Positions 18,695-34,358 of a stretch of DNA of 64,000 nt are shown piece by piece. Under the pieces are notes generated by a model. The model worked only from the letters and a program-made list of their open reading frames with translations, did not search any database and was not told where the DNA came from. The position numbers and the translations under genes are program-made. The DNA lies in contig CABHNZ010000005.1 in NCBI GenBank assembly GCA_902167985.1, positions 1-64,000 on the forward strand. Reading direction: 5' to 3'. Within the stretch, counting starts at the first letter, position 1. Each line of letters opens with the position of its first letter. This DNA comes from Shinella sp. UYSO24 (GTDB lineage: Bacteria; Pseudomonadota; Alphaproteobacteria; Rhizobiales; Rhizobiaceae).

Positions 18695-19189
18695 TCAGCG
18701 TTTGAACCTGGTATTCAGGGCATCGAGTACGGCCTCGGGCACGAAGGCGCTGACATCGCCGCCCATCGCCGCGATCTGCCGGACCAATGTGGCCGTTATG
18801 GGCCGCGAGGCAGTTGCCGCCGGCAGGAAGACGGTCTGGATATCAGGTGCCATCTGCCGGTTCATCCCCGCCATCTGCATCTCGTAATCGAGATCGGTTC
18901 CGTCCCGCAAGCCGCGGATCAAAAGCGATGCGCCATTTTCGCGCGCGGCATCGACCACAAGCCGATCGAAGGAGACGACCGAGACCGCATCGGCACGCGC
19001 CGGAAGAGCCTGACGCAGAGAAGCCGAAATCAGCCCTGCCCGTTCATCGAAGGAAAACAGCGGCACCTTGCCCGGATGAACGCCGATCGCAACGATGACC
19101 TTCTCGGCCACCGTCAGCGCCTGCACGAGCACATCGAGATGACCGTTGGTCATCGGATCGAACGAACCGGGATAGAAGGCTGTCGTCAT
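18695..19189 (-). CDS. coaD: Phosphopantetheine adenylyltransferase
   Basis: Catalyses the penultimate step of coenzyme A synthesis, joining ATP and 4'-phosphopantetheine. The nucleotidyl-transferase motif is T14-N-G-H17 in [11 protein letters not shown], and the second conserved motif ISSTLVRQIA-type reads [18 protein letters not shown] near the C-terminus. [20 protein letters not shown] is the family's substrate loop. At 164 residues the length is typical and the frame is intact. The gene is separated by 26 bases from the exported cyclophilin. Confidence 0.95.
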   Translation of the reverse strand: MTTAFYPGSFDPMTNGHLDVLVQALTVAEKVIVAIGVHPGKVPLFSFDERAGLISASLRQALPARADAVSVVSFDRLVVDAARENGASLLIRGLRDGTDLDYEMQMAGMNRQMAPDIQTVFLPAATASRPITATLVRQIAAMGGDVSAFVPEAVLDALNTRFKR

Positions 19190-19365
19190 AAGATATCCAA
19201 CCAGGCAATTGCCCGCCTTCCGAGAAAAACATTAACGCGCGGCCCGGCCTGTCGTCGATCAGATAGTCGATCAGGCGAAAACGACGCAACAATTCACGCG
19301 CCTTTTGTCACGGAAGGCCTTCTTTCGCAAGGCTTGGCCGCCTGTGAACAAGTGTTTCCGAAAAA

Positions 19366-19403
19366 TGAACGAAAGATGAATGCGCCGTTCAAGGGGGTTT
19401 CAG
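19366..19403 (+). promoter_or_regulatory. Composite repeat element, copy 1
   Basis: Four half-sites are spaced at 0, 11, 20 and 32 bases: TGAACG (19366), TGAATG (19377), CGTTCA (19386) and TTTCAG (19398). The inner two form a near-perfect inverted repeat with a 3-base spacer. It lies about 70 bases before the 28-residue membrane protein gene. Copy 2 at 19574 has the same spacing throughout. Confidence 0.55.
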
Positions 19404-19472
19404 GGGCGGCATGTTTATATCGACACTGTGACGGGGAGAAATACCCGTCCGTATCGAGGGAGAATACTGGAA

Positions 19473-19559
19473 ATGCTGGCTTTGCTGGTTGCGGTTTGTG
19501 TCTTTGCGTCGCTCGCTCTGGAAGGTCTGATTTCCTTTTTTCGTCCCGAGGAATTCTGA
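19473..19559 (+). CDS. Tiny membrane protein, 28 aa
   Basis: The ATG at 19473 follows GGAG with about ten bases between. The protein is almost wholly hydrophobic: MLALLVAVCVFASLALEGLI, then SFFRPEEF. One membrane span with a short C-terminal tail carrying one Arg and two Glu is expected. It is too short for usual gene finders. The composite regulatory element upstream and the second copy just downstream support a real, regulated gene. No function is known; single-span proteins of this size often bind a larger membrane enzyme. Confidence 0.5.
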   Translation: MLALLVAVCVFASLALEGLISFFRPEEF

Positions 19560-19573
19560 AACGGCTCCTTTTC

Positions 19574-19611
19574 TGAACGCCAGATGAACGAGCCATTCAA
19601 GGATGCTTCAG
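19574..19611 (+). promoter_or_regulatory. Composite repeat element, copy 2
   Basis: TGAACG (19574), TGAACG (19585), CATTCA (19594) and CTTCAG (19606) repeat the arrangement of copy 1 with identical offsets of 0, 11, 20 and 32. The bases between half-sites are mostly different from copy 1, which suggests that the half-sites and their spacing are selected. It lies about 84 bases before the 61-residue gene at 19695. Confidence 0.55.
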
Positions 19612-19694
19612 AGGCGAGAGGTTAAGTTTCTCTCAAAATGCGGTGGAACCTGTCAGCGCAAGGCGCATTCAGGGCAACAGAAGGAATAGCGGAT

Positions 19695-19880
19695 ATGATG
19701 ATCGCCAAGAAAAAGGCTGGCATGCCGGACAAGATCACGATGATCAACCTGGTCTGGACTGCAATGATCGCAGTCATGCTGACGGCGACTGTAAGCCTCT
19801 ACCAGGGCAAGTCCGATCCGACGAACATGAACCACTACCAGCAGATGTCCGGCCGTTACGCCGAACTCTCCACCTACTAA
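19695..19880 (+). CDS. Small membrane protein, 61 aa
   Basis: The ATG at 19695 follows AAGGA with good spacing. The product begins MMIAKKKAGMPDKITMINLV, then has one membrane segment (WTAMIAVMLTATVSLY, about residues 21-36) and a polar tail with several Asn, Gln and Tyr ending ELSTY. The positive N-terminus predicts an N-in topology with the tail in the periplasm. It lies between two other tiny membrane-protein genes and before a terminator, so the last two are probably one transcript. No family is recognised. Confidence 0.6.
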   Translation: MMIAKKKAGMPDKITMINLVWTAMIAVMLTATVSLYQGKSDPTNMNHYQQMSGRYAELSTY

Positions 19881-19911
19881 GGCGACCTTTACGGCGCCGG
19901 GAAGGAACGCC

Positions 19912-20046
19912 ATGTCCATGATGTTGACCGTGCTTGCCGCTTCTATCAGCACCATGTTCGTCGTTTCTGTGGCATCCACCATCTCTTCCCTGCGCCGCGA
20001 CAAGCGCGATATCGAAGATTTCGCCCGCCGTCACAGTGCATTCTGA
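19912..20046 (+). CDS. Small membrane protein, 44 aa
   Basis: The ATG at 19912 follows a strong ribosome-binding site (GGAAGGA, about six bases away). The product starts MSMMLTVLAASISTMFVVSV, a single hydrophobic span, and ends with a strongly charged cytoplasmic-type tail (SLRRDKRDIEDFARRHSAF). It starts 31 bases after the 61-residue gene and is followed by a rho-independent terminator, so it is the last gene of the unit. No function can be assigned. Confidence 0.6.
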   Translation: MSMMLTVLAASISTMFVVSVASTISSLRRDKRDIEDFARRHSAF

Positions 20047-20115
20047 CAGATTGCAGCCGTCATTACGGTAGTGGATCGCGTAACGCTGACCGCCATCGCG
20101 ACCGATCCAAAGAAG

Positions 20116-20146
20116 GCCGGGGGATTTGTCCTCCGGCTTTTCTTTT
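20116..20146 (+). terminator. Terminator of the small membrane protein unit
   Basis: A nine-base stem pairs GCCGGGGGA (20116-20124) with TCCTCCGGC (20129-20137) around a TTTG loop, with one G-T pair. It is followed by TTTTCTTTT. It ends the plus-strand small-gene transcript 70 bases after its last stop codon. Confidence 0.8.
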
Positions 20147-20273
20147 GCGCTGATGGTTCTGCAGGTTCTGTAGCTTCCTGCCCGCCCGTTCAGGCAGCAG
20201 CCAGTCATCCACGACCTGAACAAATGCCGCCCGCACAATGGCCGCAAGTCGAGCAAGTTCAGGCACTCCAAAC

Positions 20274-20309
20274 AAAAAAAGCCACCGGATCTCTCCGGTG
20301 GCTTTTTTG
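20274..20309 (-). terminator. Terminator after gyrA (bidirectional)
   Basis: A perfect nine-base stem (GCCACCGGA at 20281-20289, TCCGGTGGC at 20294-20302, loop TCTC) is flanked by seven A on the left and six T on the right, so it can work in both directions. It lies 25-60 bases beyond the gyrA stop. Confidence 0.85.
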
Positions 20310-20334
20310 TTGTCTGGTCTCGGAGAGCCGAGGA

Positions 20335-23159
<2,825 letters not shown>

Positions 23160-23558
23160 ATCGGATCACGATCTTTGGTCGAGTTCACGTTACGGGTGGC
23201 CCTTGCATGAAATACAAGGAATCAGCCGCATAGGTATATCGGAAAGAGGCCGCCGCTGCCAATTTCCCAGGCGGTTTTGAACAGGTTTTGCGGCATCCAC
23301 GAGGCAGATTATCCTGCCGCAAAGCCGGTGTGAAGCAAAAGTCACCGTTCGGTTACATGAAAGCGGTGATCTGCGCGCCAGCCGATCTGTCGCTTGCCCG
23401 CCCAGGCTCTATCTGCCGCCACCCCTTGCCTCTTCCCTCGCCCCTGCCAGGCAGCGCCACCTCGGCCGGTACGATCACCTCATCTCTTTGCCGGTTGCGT
23501 CGGATTGGTCGATTCAGTCATATGAGAAAGACATAAGGCATCCGCTCAGGGAGACGAC
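23160..23558. other. Intergenic region between gyrA and marC
   Basis: This is the divergent promoter region of gyrA and marC, about 400 bases. No coding frame looks protein-like and no hairpin terminator or known operator was recognised. Confidence 0.4.
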
Positions 23559-24188
23559 ATGGCAACGACCGACATGCTGGTGAATGCGATGACCACGATG
23601 CTGGTGACGCTTGATCCGCCGGGCCTTGCCCCCGTTTTTCTTGGCCTCACGGCCGGCATGACGGCGGTGCAGCGCGCCCAGGTGGCGTGGCGCGGCTCGC
23701 TGATCGCCTTCGGCATCCTCGCAGTCTTTGCGCTGTTTGGCGCAAGCGTGCTCGGCATACTCGGCATTTCGATCGGCGCCTTTCGCATTGCCGGCGGCCT
23801 TCTGCTCTTCTGGATCTCTTTCGAAATGGTCTTTGAGAAGCGTCAGGAGCGCAAGACGAAGACCTCGCAGGCGGCCATCACCATCGACCATATCCGCGAC
23901 ATCGCCGTCTTTCCGCTGGCCCTGCCGCTGATCGCCGGGCCGGGCGCGATCTCGGCAACGGTGCTGCTGGCCGGCACCTTCACCGGCGCGCTGGAGCGGG
24001 CGCTGCTGATCGGCATCATCGCGCTGATCATGCTGGTCGTCTACGCTGTCCTGCGGCTTGCAGAACGGCTCGATCATTTTCTCGGTGTCACCGGCCGGGC
24101 GATCCTGACCCGGCTGCTCGGCGTCATCCTCGCCGCTCTCTCCGTCCAGTTCGTGGTGGATGGGGTGCGTGCCGCCTTCGCTCTCTGA
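23559..24188 (+). CDS. MarC-family integral membrane protein
   Basis: A 209-residue inner-membrane protein with about six hydrophobic segments, including AFGILAVFALFGASVLGILG and ALLIGIIALIMLVVYAVLRL. The family signatures are VTLDPPGLAPVFLGLTAGM near the N-terminus and AVFPLALPLIAGPGAISATV in the middle, both typical of MarC (UPF0056). Despite its name, MarC has no proven role in multiple antibiotic resistance, and its substrate is unknown. A bidirectional terminator separates it from ssb. Confidence 0.9.
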   Translation: MATTDMLVNAMTTMLVTLDPPGLAPVFLGLTAGMTAVQRAQVAWRGSLIAFGILAVFALFGASVLGILGISIGAFRIAGGLLLFWISFEMVFEKRQERKTKTSQAAITIDHIRDIAVFPLALPLIAGPGAISATVLLAGTFTGALERALLIGIIALIMLVVYAVLRLAERLDHFLGVTGRAILTRLLGVILAALSVQFVVDGVRAAFAL

Positions 24189-24210
24189 TCAACCGACTTT
24201 GAGCCGGAAA

Positions 24211-24247
24211 CGAAAAAGCGCCCCGGATGCCCGGAGCGCTTTTTCTT
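24211..24247. terminator. Bidirectional terminator between marC and ssb
   Basis: AAAAAGCGC, then CCCGG, pairs with CCGG and GCGCTTTTT across a short loop around 24226-24230. A-run and T-run on either side allow use by both convergent genes: marC on the plus strand and ssb on the minus strand. Confidence 0.8.
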
Positions 24248-24272
24248 TGAGTATCGTTCCCTGGGGATATTC

Positions 24273-24868
24273 TCAGAACGGAATATCGTCATCCAGGTCG
24301 CGCGAAAAATTGCCGCCGCCAGAGGACTGGCCACCACCCTGGCCGCCGCCCTGATTGCCGCCACGCGACGAACCGCCGCCACCACCGCGCGGACGATCGT
24401 AATCGTTGCCGCCGCCGTAACCGCCGCCGAAATCGTCACCGCCGCCAAAATCATTGCCGCCGCCCGAACCGCCGCGACCACCGCCGAAGCCGCCACCACC
24501 GCCGCCGCCGCCTTCGCCGCGACCGTCAAGCATGGTCAGCGTCGAGTTGAAGCCCTGCAGAACGATTTCCGTCGAATAACGGTCGTTGCCGTTCTGGTCC
24601 TGCCACTTGCGGGTCTGCAGCGCGCCTCGATATAGAGCTTGGCGCCCTTCTTCACATACTGTTCGACAACCTTGGTCAGGCCCTCGTTGAACACGACGAC
24701 GCTGTGCCATTCGGTCTTCTCGCGGCGCTCGCCGGAATTGCGGTCGCGCCACTGTTCCGAGGTTGCGATACGCAGGTTGGCGATCGCCTTGCCGTCCTGG
24801 GTGCGACGGATTTCGGGATCTGCACCCACGTTGCCGATCAGGATGACCTTGTTGACGCTACCTGCCAT
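24273..24868 (-). CDS. ssb: Single-stranded DNA-binding protein (one frameshift)
   Basis: Binds and protects single-stranded DNA and recruits repair and replication partners. The start at 24868 ([20 protein letters not shown]) is the usual one for the family. The OB-fold runs through about residue 110 with [20 protein letters not shown]. One base is missing near 24627, after KGAKLYIEG, and the second frame continues [21 protein letters not shown] long Gly/Asp/Asn-rich linker follows and the acidic protein-interaction tip ends in DLDDDIPF. Restored length is 198 residues. It diverges from uvrA, with an SOS box between them. Confidence 0.95.
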
Positions 24869-25095
24869 AGTTCTTTCACCTTCTCTTGCCGCAGAACGCT
24901 GCCGGCTGAACACTGTCGTCCGGGCTCTGCCCGCCAGCCCTGCCACCGGAGCCAACCTCACTGCGATTGGCTCAATTCAATCGGCGCATCTTAAACGATC
25001 AGCCGCAGCCGTCGCCGTCTTGCACCTGTAATCCACATCTTAATCCGCGCGCCCGCCGGTCCAGATCATGGATTGCGCCGCTTCGCGTGAATTTT

Positions 25096-25110
25096 GTTCT
25101 TTATTTGTTC
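25096..25110 (+). promoter_or_regulatory. LexA (SOS) box
   Basis: GTTC at 25096 and GTTC at 25107 are exactly seven bases apart (GTTC-N7-GTTC), the direct-repeat LexA operator of alphaproteobacteria. It lies in the divergent ssb-uvrA promoter region, 153 bases before uvrA and 228 before ssb, both known SOS targets. Control of uvrA is most likely; ssb may share it. Confidence 0.8.
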
Positions 25111-25262
25111 TAATTAATCCCTATAGTCCTGTCAAGCGAGTCAGGTCGCCGTAGCGGAACCCGTTTGCGCTGCGGCAGTTTCGTCTCGACAGGCGGGTTT
25201 CAATCACTACATAAGGGCCGTCGGCTTTTGCCGGAAAACGGCCCTCCCCGAAGAGTATAGCG

Positions 25263-28182
<2,920 letters not shown>

Positions 28183-28216
28183 TCCGCCGTGACACGCCAC
28201 GAACGAGGAGAACGTC

Positions 28217-29026
28217 ATGACCACACCCGGCACGATCCGCACCGGTATCGGCGGTTGGACCTTTGATGCCTGGGAAGGCACGTTCTATCCGGAGAAGCTG
28301 CCGAAAAAGCGGCAGCTTGAATATGCCGCCTCGAAGCTGACGGCGATCGAGGTGAACGGCACCTATTACAGCTCGCAGAAGCCCGAGACCTTTGCCAAAT
28401 GGGCGGCCGACGTTCCCGATGGCTTCGTCTTCTCGCTGAAGGCCAGCCGCTATTCCACCAACCGTAAGGTTCTGGCAGAGGCGGGTGAATCGATCGATCG
28501 CTTCCTCAATCAGGGGATTGCTGAACTCGGCGATCACCTGGGTCCGATCCTCTGGCAATTCGCCCCGACCAAGAAATTCGAGCCCGATGATTTCGAGGCC
28601 TTTCTGAAACTCCTGCCGGGAAAGCTGGAAGGGCTTGCGCTCTCGCATGTCGTCGAGGTGCGGCATGACAGTTTCAAAGTGCCGGAATTCGTGGCGCTGC
28701 TGCAGAAATACAAGGTGGCGCCGGTCTGCGCCGAACATTTCGATTATCCGATGATCGCCGATGTCACGGCCGATTTCGTCTATGCGCGACTGCAGAAGGG
28801 CTCGGACGACATTCCCACCTGCTACGGCGATGCCGATATGAAGGCCTGGCGGGAGAGGCTGACGACATGGGCCAAGGGCGGCGTGCCCGCCGATTTGCCG
28901 CTTGTCGATGATGGTCGCAAGGTGGAGACGGCGCCGCGTGATGTCTTCGCCTTCTTCATCCACGAGGGCAAGGTCAATGCACCGCAAGGCGCCATGGCCA
29001 TGCAGGATTTGCTCGCACAGTCATGA
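28217..29026 (+). CDS. DUF72 domain protein (YecE-like)
   Basis: A 269-residue TIM-barrel-like protein of the DUF72 family. Family motifs are IRTGIGGWTFDAWEGTFYPE near the N-terminus, EVNGTYYSSQKPETFAKWA, FSLKASRY, LGPILWQFAP and, at the end, VFAFFIHEGKVNAPQGAMAM. The protein has no signal peptide. No reaction has been established for the family. It starts 34 bases after uvrA and may be transcribed with it, though this does not by itself imply a repair role. Confidence 0.85.
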   Translation: MTTPGTIRTGIGGWTFDAWEGTFYPEKLPKKRQLEYAASKLTAIEVNGTYYSSQKPETFAKWAADVPDGFVFSLKASRYSTNRKVLAEAGESIDRFLNQGIAELGDHLGPILWQFAPTKKFEPDDFEAFLKLLPGKLEGLALSHVVEVRHDSFKVPEFVALLQKYKVAPVCAEHFDYPMIADVTADFVYARLQKGSDDIPTCYGDADMKAWRERLTTWAKGGVPADLPLVDDGRKVETAPRDVFAFFIHEGKVNAPQGAMAMQDLLAQS

Positions 29027-29078
29027 TGGCACTTGATGACGGCAAGTGAGGCGAGCGGCACGGAATTTCTGCTCTTCG

Positions 29079-30570
29079 TCACCGGGCGGTGATCGTCGCC
29101 ATCGCCCTTCCGGCCTCGTCGGCCAGATCTTCCGCCGTCAGGCCGGGGCCGGCGAGATGGGCCGCCTCTCCATGCAGGAAAACGCCCGCGGCGGCTGCCT
29201 CGAAGGCCGGCATGCCCTGCGCCAGAAGTGCGCCGATCATCCCGGCAAGCACGTCGCCGGATCCGGCCGTCGCCAGCCATGGCGGACCGTTTGCGTTGAT
29301 CGCAGCCCGACCGTCAGGCGCGGCAATCACGGTATCGGCCCCTTTGTAGACGACAGCAGCATGGGCACGTCTCGCTGCAGCGCGTGCCTTCTCCACCTTG
29401 CTCAGGCTCGGCTCTGCAGCGATATCGGCAAACAGGCGGGCAAATTCCCCCTCATGCGGCGTCAGCACCAGATGCGTTTCGCCCTCGGCGTAAGCGTCGA
29501 AAAGCGGTTGCGGATCGTCCTTGAAGGACGTGATTCCGTCCGCATCGAGCACCAGTGATCGTTCCCGAAGCCGGAGGGCAAAATCTCGCGCCTTCTCACC
29601 GATCCCGAAACCGGGTCCGAGGACGAAGGTCGACAGACGGCTATCCGTCAACCAATCCTCAGGTCCGGCATGCGTCGATCCTGTGCAGCATCACGGCGGT
29701 CAGCTGGCCGGCATTGTCGGCAAGCGCACTACCGGGCGATGCGATCGTCACCAGCCCCGCCCCGGTTTTCAGGCCGGCTTTGGCGGAAAGCCGCGCCGCC
29801 CCGGTCTTTGCCATGCCTCCCGAAAAGACGCCGAGATGGCCGCGGCGATATTTGTGGCTGCCAGCACCCGGTCTTGGCAGAAGATGCCCCCACAGATTCG
29901 GCCCGTTTTCCACGAGCGAACCGGCCTGTGAGCGAAGAATACGCCTCGGAATGCCGATGTCGAAAATACTGATGTCACCACAAAGAGACCGGCCGGGTAT
30001 TAGCAGGTGCCCGGGCTTGGCGGTCATGAAGGTGATCGTCCGTCGGGCAGTGAAGGCGTGGCCGAGCACGGTGCCGCGCCGTCCGCAAAGACCGGAGGGC
30101 AGATCGACGGCAAGAACCGGCGTCGCGGTGGCATTCGCCGCGTCGATCACCCGTGCGACACCGTCCGGCACATCACGGGAAAGCCCCGCGCCGAAGAGCG
30201 CGTCGATGATGAGATCGCCCTCCTCAGGATGAAAGTCGTCAAGCGGCGCGGACGGCAATCGGCAGTCTCGTCGTGCCGCAAGCGCATCGCCCGCAAGCCT
30301 GTCCGGATCACCCAGATGGAAGACGCGGACCACAGCACCGCTTTCGCTGAGCGCCTGCGCCGCCACATAGCCATCACCGCCATTATTGCCCGGACCGCAG
30401 AGCACGGCAAAGCGCCGGCAGCCGGGGAAGTATCGCAGGGCCTCGGCCGCCACTGCCATGCCGGCGCGCCGCATCAGGCCATAGGAGGACAGGCCGGACG
30501 CGGCTGCGGCTTTGTCGACGCGCCCCATCTCGTCGGGCGTCAGCAGAAGGTGTGTGATCGCTTCATCCAT
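29079..30570 (-). CDS. nnr: Bifunctional NAD(P)HX epimerase/dehydratase (frameshifted)
   Basis: Repairs hydrated NADH and NADPH. The N-terminal epimerase domain has the motif GPGNNGGDGYVAAQALSE near residue 60 and VLAVDLPSGL. The C-terminal ADP-dependent dehydratase domain has FVLGPGFGIGEKA, LVLTPHEGEFARLF and the nucleotide-binding TAGSGDVLAGMIGALLAQGM. The frame breaks near 29655 between HRIDA and GPEDWLTDSRL. The shift fits two missing bases or one extra, the only ambiguous case in the window. Restored length is about 497 residues. It is convergent with the DUF72 gene. Confidence 0.9.
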
Positions 30571-30838
30571 GCGACTATTGAACGGAAACGTCGCGCGCGT
30601 GCAAGCGCTTAGATACGGCCTTGCAATGGGTTATTTTTATGCAAATGAATAAAATATCACCACACCCAGCCATTGTATTCGGTGCTGCTGATTTGCGCAA
30701 AATCATCCGGGAATCAAAGATTTCGTGCTATCGTGAGATGAAACTGCACAAATTCCAGCCGTGGAACTGCGGTTTGGCAGAAATTACGCGGGAATTTGCG
30801 AAAAACATCACATTCCCTTTGAAACGGCATTGCTAGTT

Positions 30839-30854
30839 TGGCACGATACGTGCA
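30839..30854 (+). promoter_or_regulatory. Sigma-54 promoter of glnBA
   Basis: TGGCACG followed by four bases and GTGCA matches the -24/-12 consensus for sigma-54 (TGGCACG-N4-TTGCW) with one mismatch. Transcription would start near 30865, about 48 bases before glnB. Nitrogen control through NtrC is known for glnB in rhizobia, but I could not place an NtrC site with confidence. Confidence 0.75.
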
Positions 30855-30885
30855 TCGGCATGGCCGGGCGGGCAGAGGCCCGTGA

Positions 30886-31251
<366 letters not shown>

Positions 31252-31317
31252 TGCGTCCCCCGGCCAAAGAGCCGCGGGGTCAAAATCTAACAAAGCAATA
31301 GGCGAGGAAAAGGTCAA

Positions 31318-32727
31318 ATGACGAGCGCAAGCGAAATCATGAAACAAATCAAGGAAAACGACGTCAAGTTCGTGGACCTTCGCTTTACCGACCCGCGCGG
31401 CAAGCTGCAGCACGTCACGATGGACGTGGCGGCGGTCGACGAGGACATGTTTGCCGATGGTGTCATGTTCGACGGCTCCTCGATCGGCGGCTGGAAGGCC
31501 ATCAACGAGTCCGACATGGTGCTGATGCCCGACGCGGCGACGGTTCACATGGACCCCTTCTTCGCCCAGTCGACCATGGTCATCGTCTGCGACATCCTCG
31601 ATCCGATCTCGGGTGAAGCCTATAACCGCGATCCGCGCGGCACGGCCAAGAAGGCGGAAGCCTACCTCAAGGCATCCGGTATCGGCGACACGGTATTCGT
31701 TGGCCCCGAGCCGGAATTCTTCGTCTTCGACGACGTCAAGTACAAGGCTGATCCGTATAACACCGGCTTCAAGCTGGATAGTTCGGAACTGCCGTCCAAC
31801 GACGACACCGACTACGAGACCGGCAACCTCGGCCATCGCCCGCGCGTCAAGGGCGGCTATTTCCCGGTTCCGCCGGTCGACAGCCTGCAGGACATGCGCT
31901 CCGAAATGCTGACCGTCCTTGGCGAAATGGGCGTCGTCGTTGAAAAGCACCACCATGAAGTGGCGGCCGCCCAGCACGAGCTCGGCGTGAAGTTCGACAC
32001 GCTGGTGCGCAATGCCGACAAGATGCAGATCTACAAATATGTCGTGCATCAGGTCGCCAATGCCTATGGCAAGACGGCAACCTTCATGCCGAAGCCGGTC
32101 TTCGGCGACAATGGCTCGGGCATGCACGTCCACCAGTCGATCTGGAAGGATGGCAAGCCGACCTTCGCCGGCGACGAATATGCCGGCCTGTCGGAAAGCT
32201 GCCTCTATTATATCGGCGGCATCATCAAGCATGCCAAGGCGATCAACGCCTTCACCAACCCGACGACCAACTCCTACAAGCGTCTGGTTCCGGGCTATGA
32301 AGCGCCGGTTCTGCTCGCCTATTCGGCCCGCAACCGCTCGGCTTCGTGCCGCATTCCGTTCGGCTCCAGCCCGAAGGCAAAGCGCGTCGAAGTCCGCTTC
32401 CCGGACCCGGCGCAGAACCCCTATCTCGGCTTCGCCGCCATGCTGATGGCCGGCCTCGACGGCATCAAGAACAAGATCCATCCGGGCAAGGCCATGGACA
32501 AGGATCTCTACGACCTGCCGCCGAAGGAACTGAAGAAAATCCCGACCGTCTGCGGCTCGCTGCGCGAGGCACTGGACGCTCTCGACAAGGATCGCAAGTT
32601 CCTTACCGCCGGTGGCGTCTTCGACGACGATCAGATCGATGCCTATATCGAACTGAAGATGACGGAAGTCATGCGTTTCGAAATGACCCCGCATCCGGTC
32701 GAATTCGACATGTACTACTCGGCCTGA
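31318..32727 (+). CDS. glnA: Glutamine synthetase type I
   Basis: Forms glutamine from glutamate, ammonia and ATP; a dodecamer in the cytosol. The 469-residue frame is intact. Catalytic motifs include [31 protein letters not shown] and [13 protein letters not shown]. The adenylylation site tyrosine is in [11 protein letters not shown] (around residue 398), so activity should be controlled by GlnE and, through it, by the P-II protein encoded just upstream. It shares the sigma-54 promoter before glnB. A strong terminator follows the stop. Confidence 0.98.
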   Translation: MTSASEIMKQIKENDVKFVDLRFTDPRGKLQHVTMDVAAVDEDMFADGVMFDGSSIGGWKAINESDMVLMPDAATVHMDPFFAQSTMVIVCDILDPISGEAYNRDPRGTAKKAEAYLKASGIGDTVFVGPEPEFFVFDDVKYKADPYNTGFKLDSSELPSNDDTDYETGNLGHRPRVKGGYFPVPPVDSLQDMRSEMLTVLGEMGVVVEKHHHEVAAAQHELGVKFDTLVRNADKMQIYKYVVHQVANAYGKTATFMPKPVFGDNGSGMHVHQSIWKDGKPTFAGDEYAGLSESCLYYIGGIIKHAKAINAFTNPTTNSYKRLVPGYEAPVLLAYSARNRSASCRIPFGSSPKAKRVEVRFPDPAQNPYLGFAAMLMAGLDGIKNKIHPGKAMDKDLYDLPPKELKKIPTVCGSLREALDALDKDRKFLTAGGVFDDDQIDAYIELKMTEVMRFEMTPHPVEFDMYYSA

Positions 32728-32755
32728 TCTCTCAGTCGACGAGCAACATATTCAG

Positions 32756-32790
32756 AACGGCGGGCCCTCGGGTCCGCCGTTTTGCGTTTT
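32756..32790 (+). terminator. Terminator after glnA
   Basis: AACGGCGG (32756-32763) pairs with CCGCCGTT (32774-32781), with a further inner CCC/GGG pairing, followed by TTGCGTTTT. It overlaps the end of the convergent transporter gene. Confidence 0.8.
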
Positions 32791-34172
32791 ACCGACCTGT
32801 CCGTGAAGAGATGGAAGAACTGGACGAAGGGAGAAGGACGGGCAACTCACGAAGCGTAAGCCTCTCAGCAGCGAGTTGTTCGATACCGGCGTCGGATTCG
32901 ATCGTTTCGCCGCGCAGGGTCAGGTAGACGCCGAGGCCCGTGGTCAGCGCTGCGATGAACAGCAGGTACCAGGCATGCGCCATCGGGTTGAGCGGCAGGA
33001 GCGACGTCACCGCGATCGGCGTCAGGCCGCCGAAGATGGCGTAGGAGATGTTGTAGGAGAAGGAGAGGCCGGAGAAACGGACACGGGCCGGGAAGGCGCG
33101 GACCATCACGTAAGGCACTGCTCCGACCATGCCGACGGCAAGGCCCATCACCGCGTAGAGCGCGAAGACGACGGTGATCGATACCGAGGCGTAGCTGTAG
33201 AAGGCCCAGGTGGCGGCGCCGAAGACGATGCCGGCTGCGGTGAAGAAACGGCCCGAGCCGACGCGATCGACGATCGCACCGGCGGCAGCCGTGCCGACGA
33301 TCAGGAAGAGCGTCCCGAAGCTCGTGGCCGCAAGCGACTGCTGGGCGGTGTAGTGGTAGAGCTTCTGCAGGAAGGTCGCCGTCATCAGCGTCGTGACGAC
33401 GATGCCGGCCGAGAGGATCCAGGTGAGGAGCACGGAGATGATGACGCCGCGCGGGTAGTCGCGCAGCACCGTCTTCAGCGGCAGTTCCGGCGCAAGCTGA
33501 CGGCTTTCCTTCATCTCGGTGAAGATCGGGGTTTCCTGCAGGAACGGCGCAGCCAGACGGCAGCAAGACCGAAGACGCCGCCGATCAGGAAGGGCAGGCG
33601 CCATGCCCAGGCGGCGATCTGGTCGGGCGAAACGCCGTGTTGATGATCGTCGCGATGAACGAGCCGAGCAGGATGCCGAGGGTCAGCCCTGAGCAGAGGA
33701 AGCCGCAGGCAAAGCCGACGCGGCGGAAGGGAACGTGCTCGGCCACAAAGGTCCAGCGCCCGGTACTTCACCACCGATCGCCGCACCCTGAAGGATGCGC
33801 ATGGCGATGAGCAGGATCGGGGCTGCGACGCCGATCGTCTGATAGGTCGGCATGGCGGCCATGCCGAGCGTCGACAGAGCCATCAGCAGGATGGAGAAGG
33901 CAAAGACGCGCTTGCGGCCGAACATGTCGCCGAAATGGGCAAGCACGATGCCGCCGAGAGGGCGCACCAGATAGCCGGCGGCGAAAATGCCAAACGTCTG
34001 GATCAGCACCAGCCAGTCAGGCATGTCTGCCGGAAAGAACAGCTTGCCGATGACGGAGGCGAAGAAGACGAAAATGATGAAATCGTAGAATTCCAGGCGC
34101 GCCGAGGGCGGCCAGGCCGAGTGTCTTGAAATCCTGCGAGGTGAGGCGGCGAGGGGCCGTCTTGTTGGTCAT
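32789..34172 (-). CDS. MHS-family metabolite:proton symporter (several frameshifts)
   Basis: A 12-helix MFS symporter of the metabolite:H+ branch (related to ProP, KgtP and ShiA). From the ATG at 34172 (MTNKTAPRRLTSQDFKTLGL) reading passes through LEFYDFIIFVFFASV, the signature GYLVRPLGGIVLAHFGDMFG-RKR, ILQGAAIGGEVPGA, LCSGLTLGILLGSF and AWAWRLPFLIGGVFGLAAVW in changing frames. About five bases are missing (near 34090, 33755, 33640 and 33550), giving 462 residues. The substrate is unknown; organic acids, betaine or shikimate are typical. It lies beyond the ABC operon on the same strand. Confidence 0.82.
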
Positions 34173-34358
34173 GGTCGGAGACATGTTTTTGAAAACCGCT
34201 GGTCGTAAAAGCCCTCCTCCCGCGGGAGAGCAGCACTATCCGCAATGCGGCATCAGGCCCCGGATTTCAAGGCTTTCGTGCGTTATGCGTACAATCTCGA
34301 CGGGTTTGCGATGCGGTTCGGCAACAGAATTGCGCCGAACCGCCGATATTTTGCCGGA

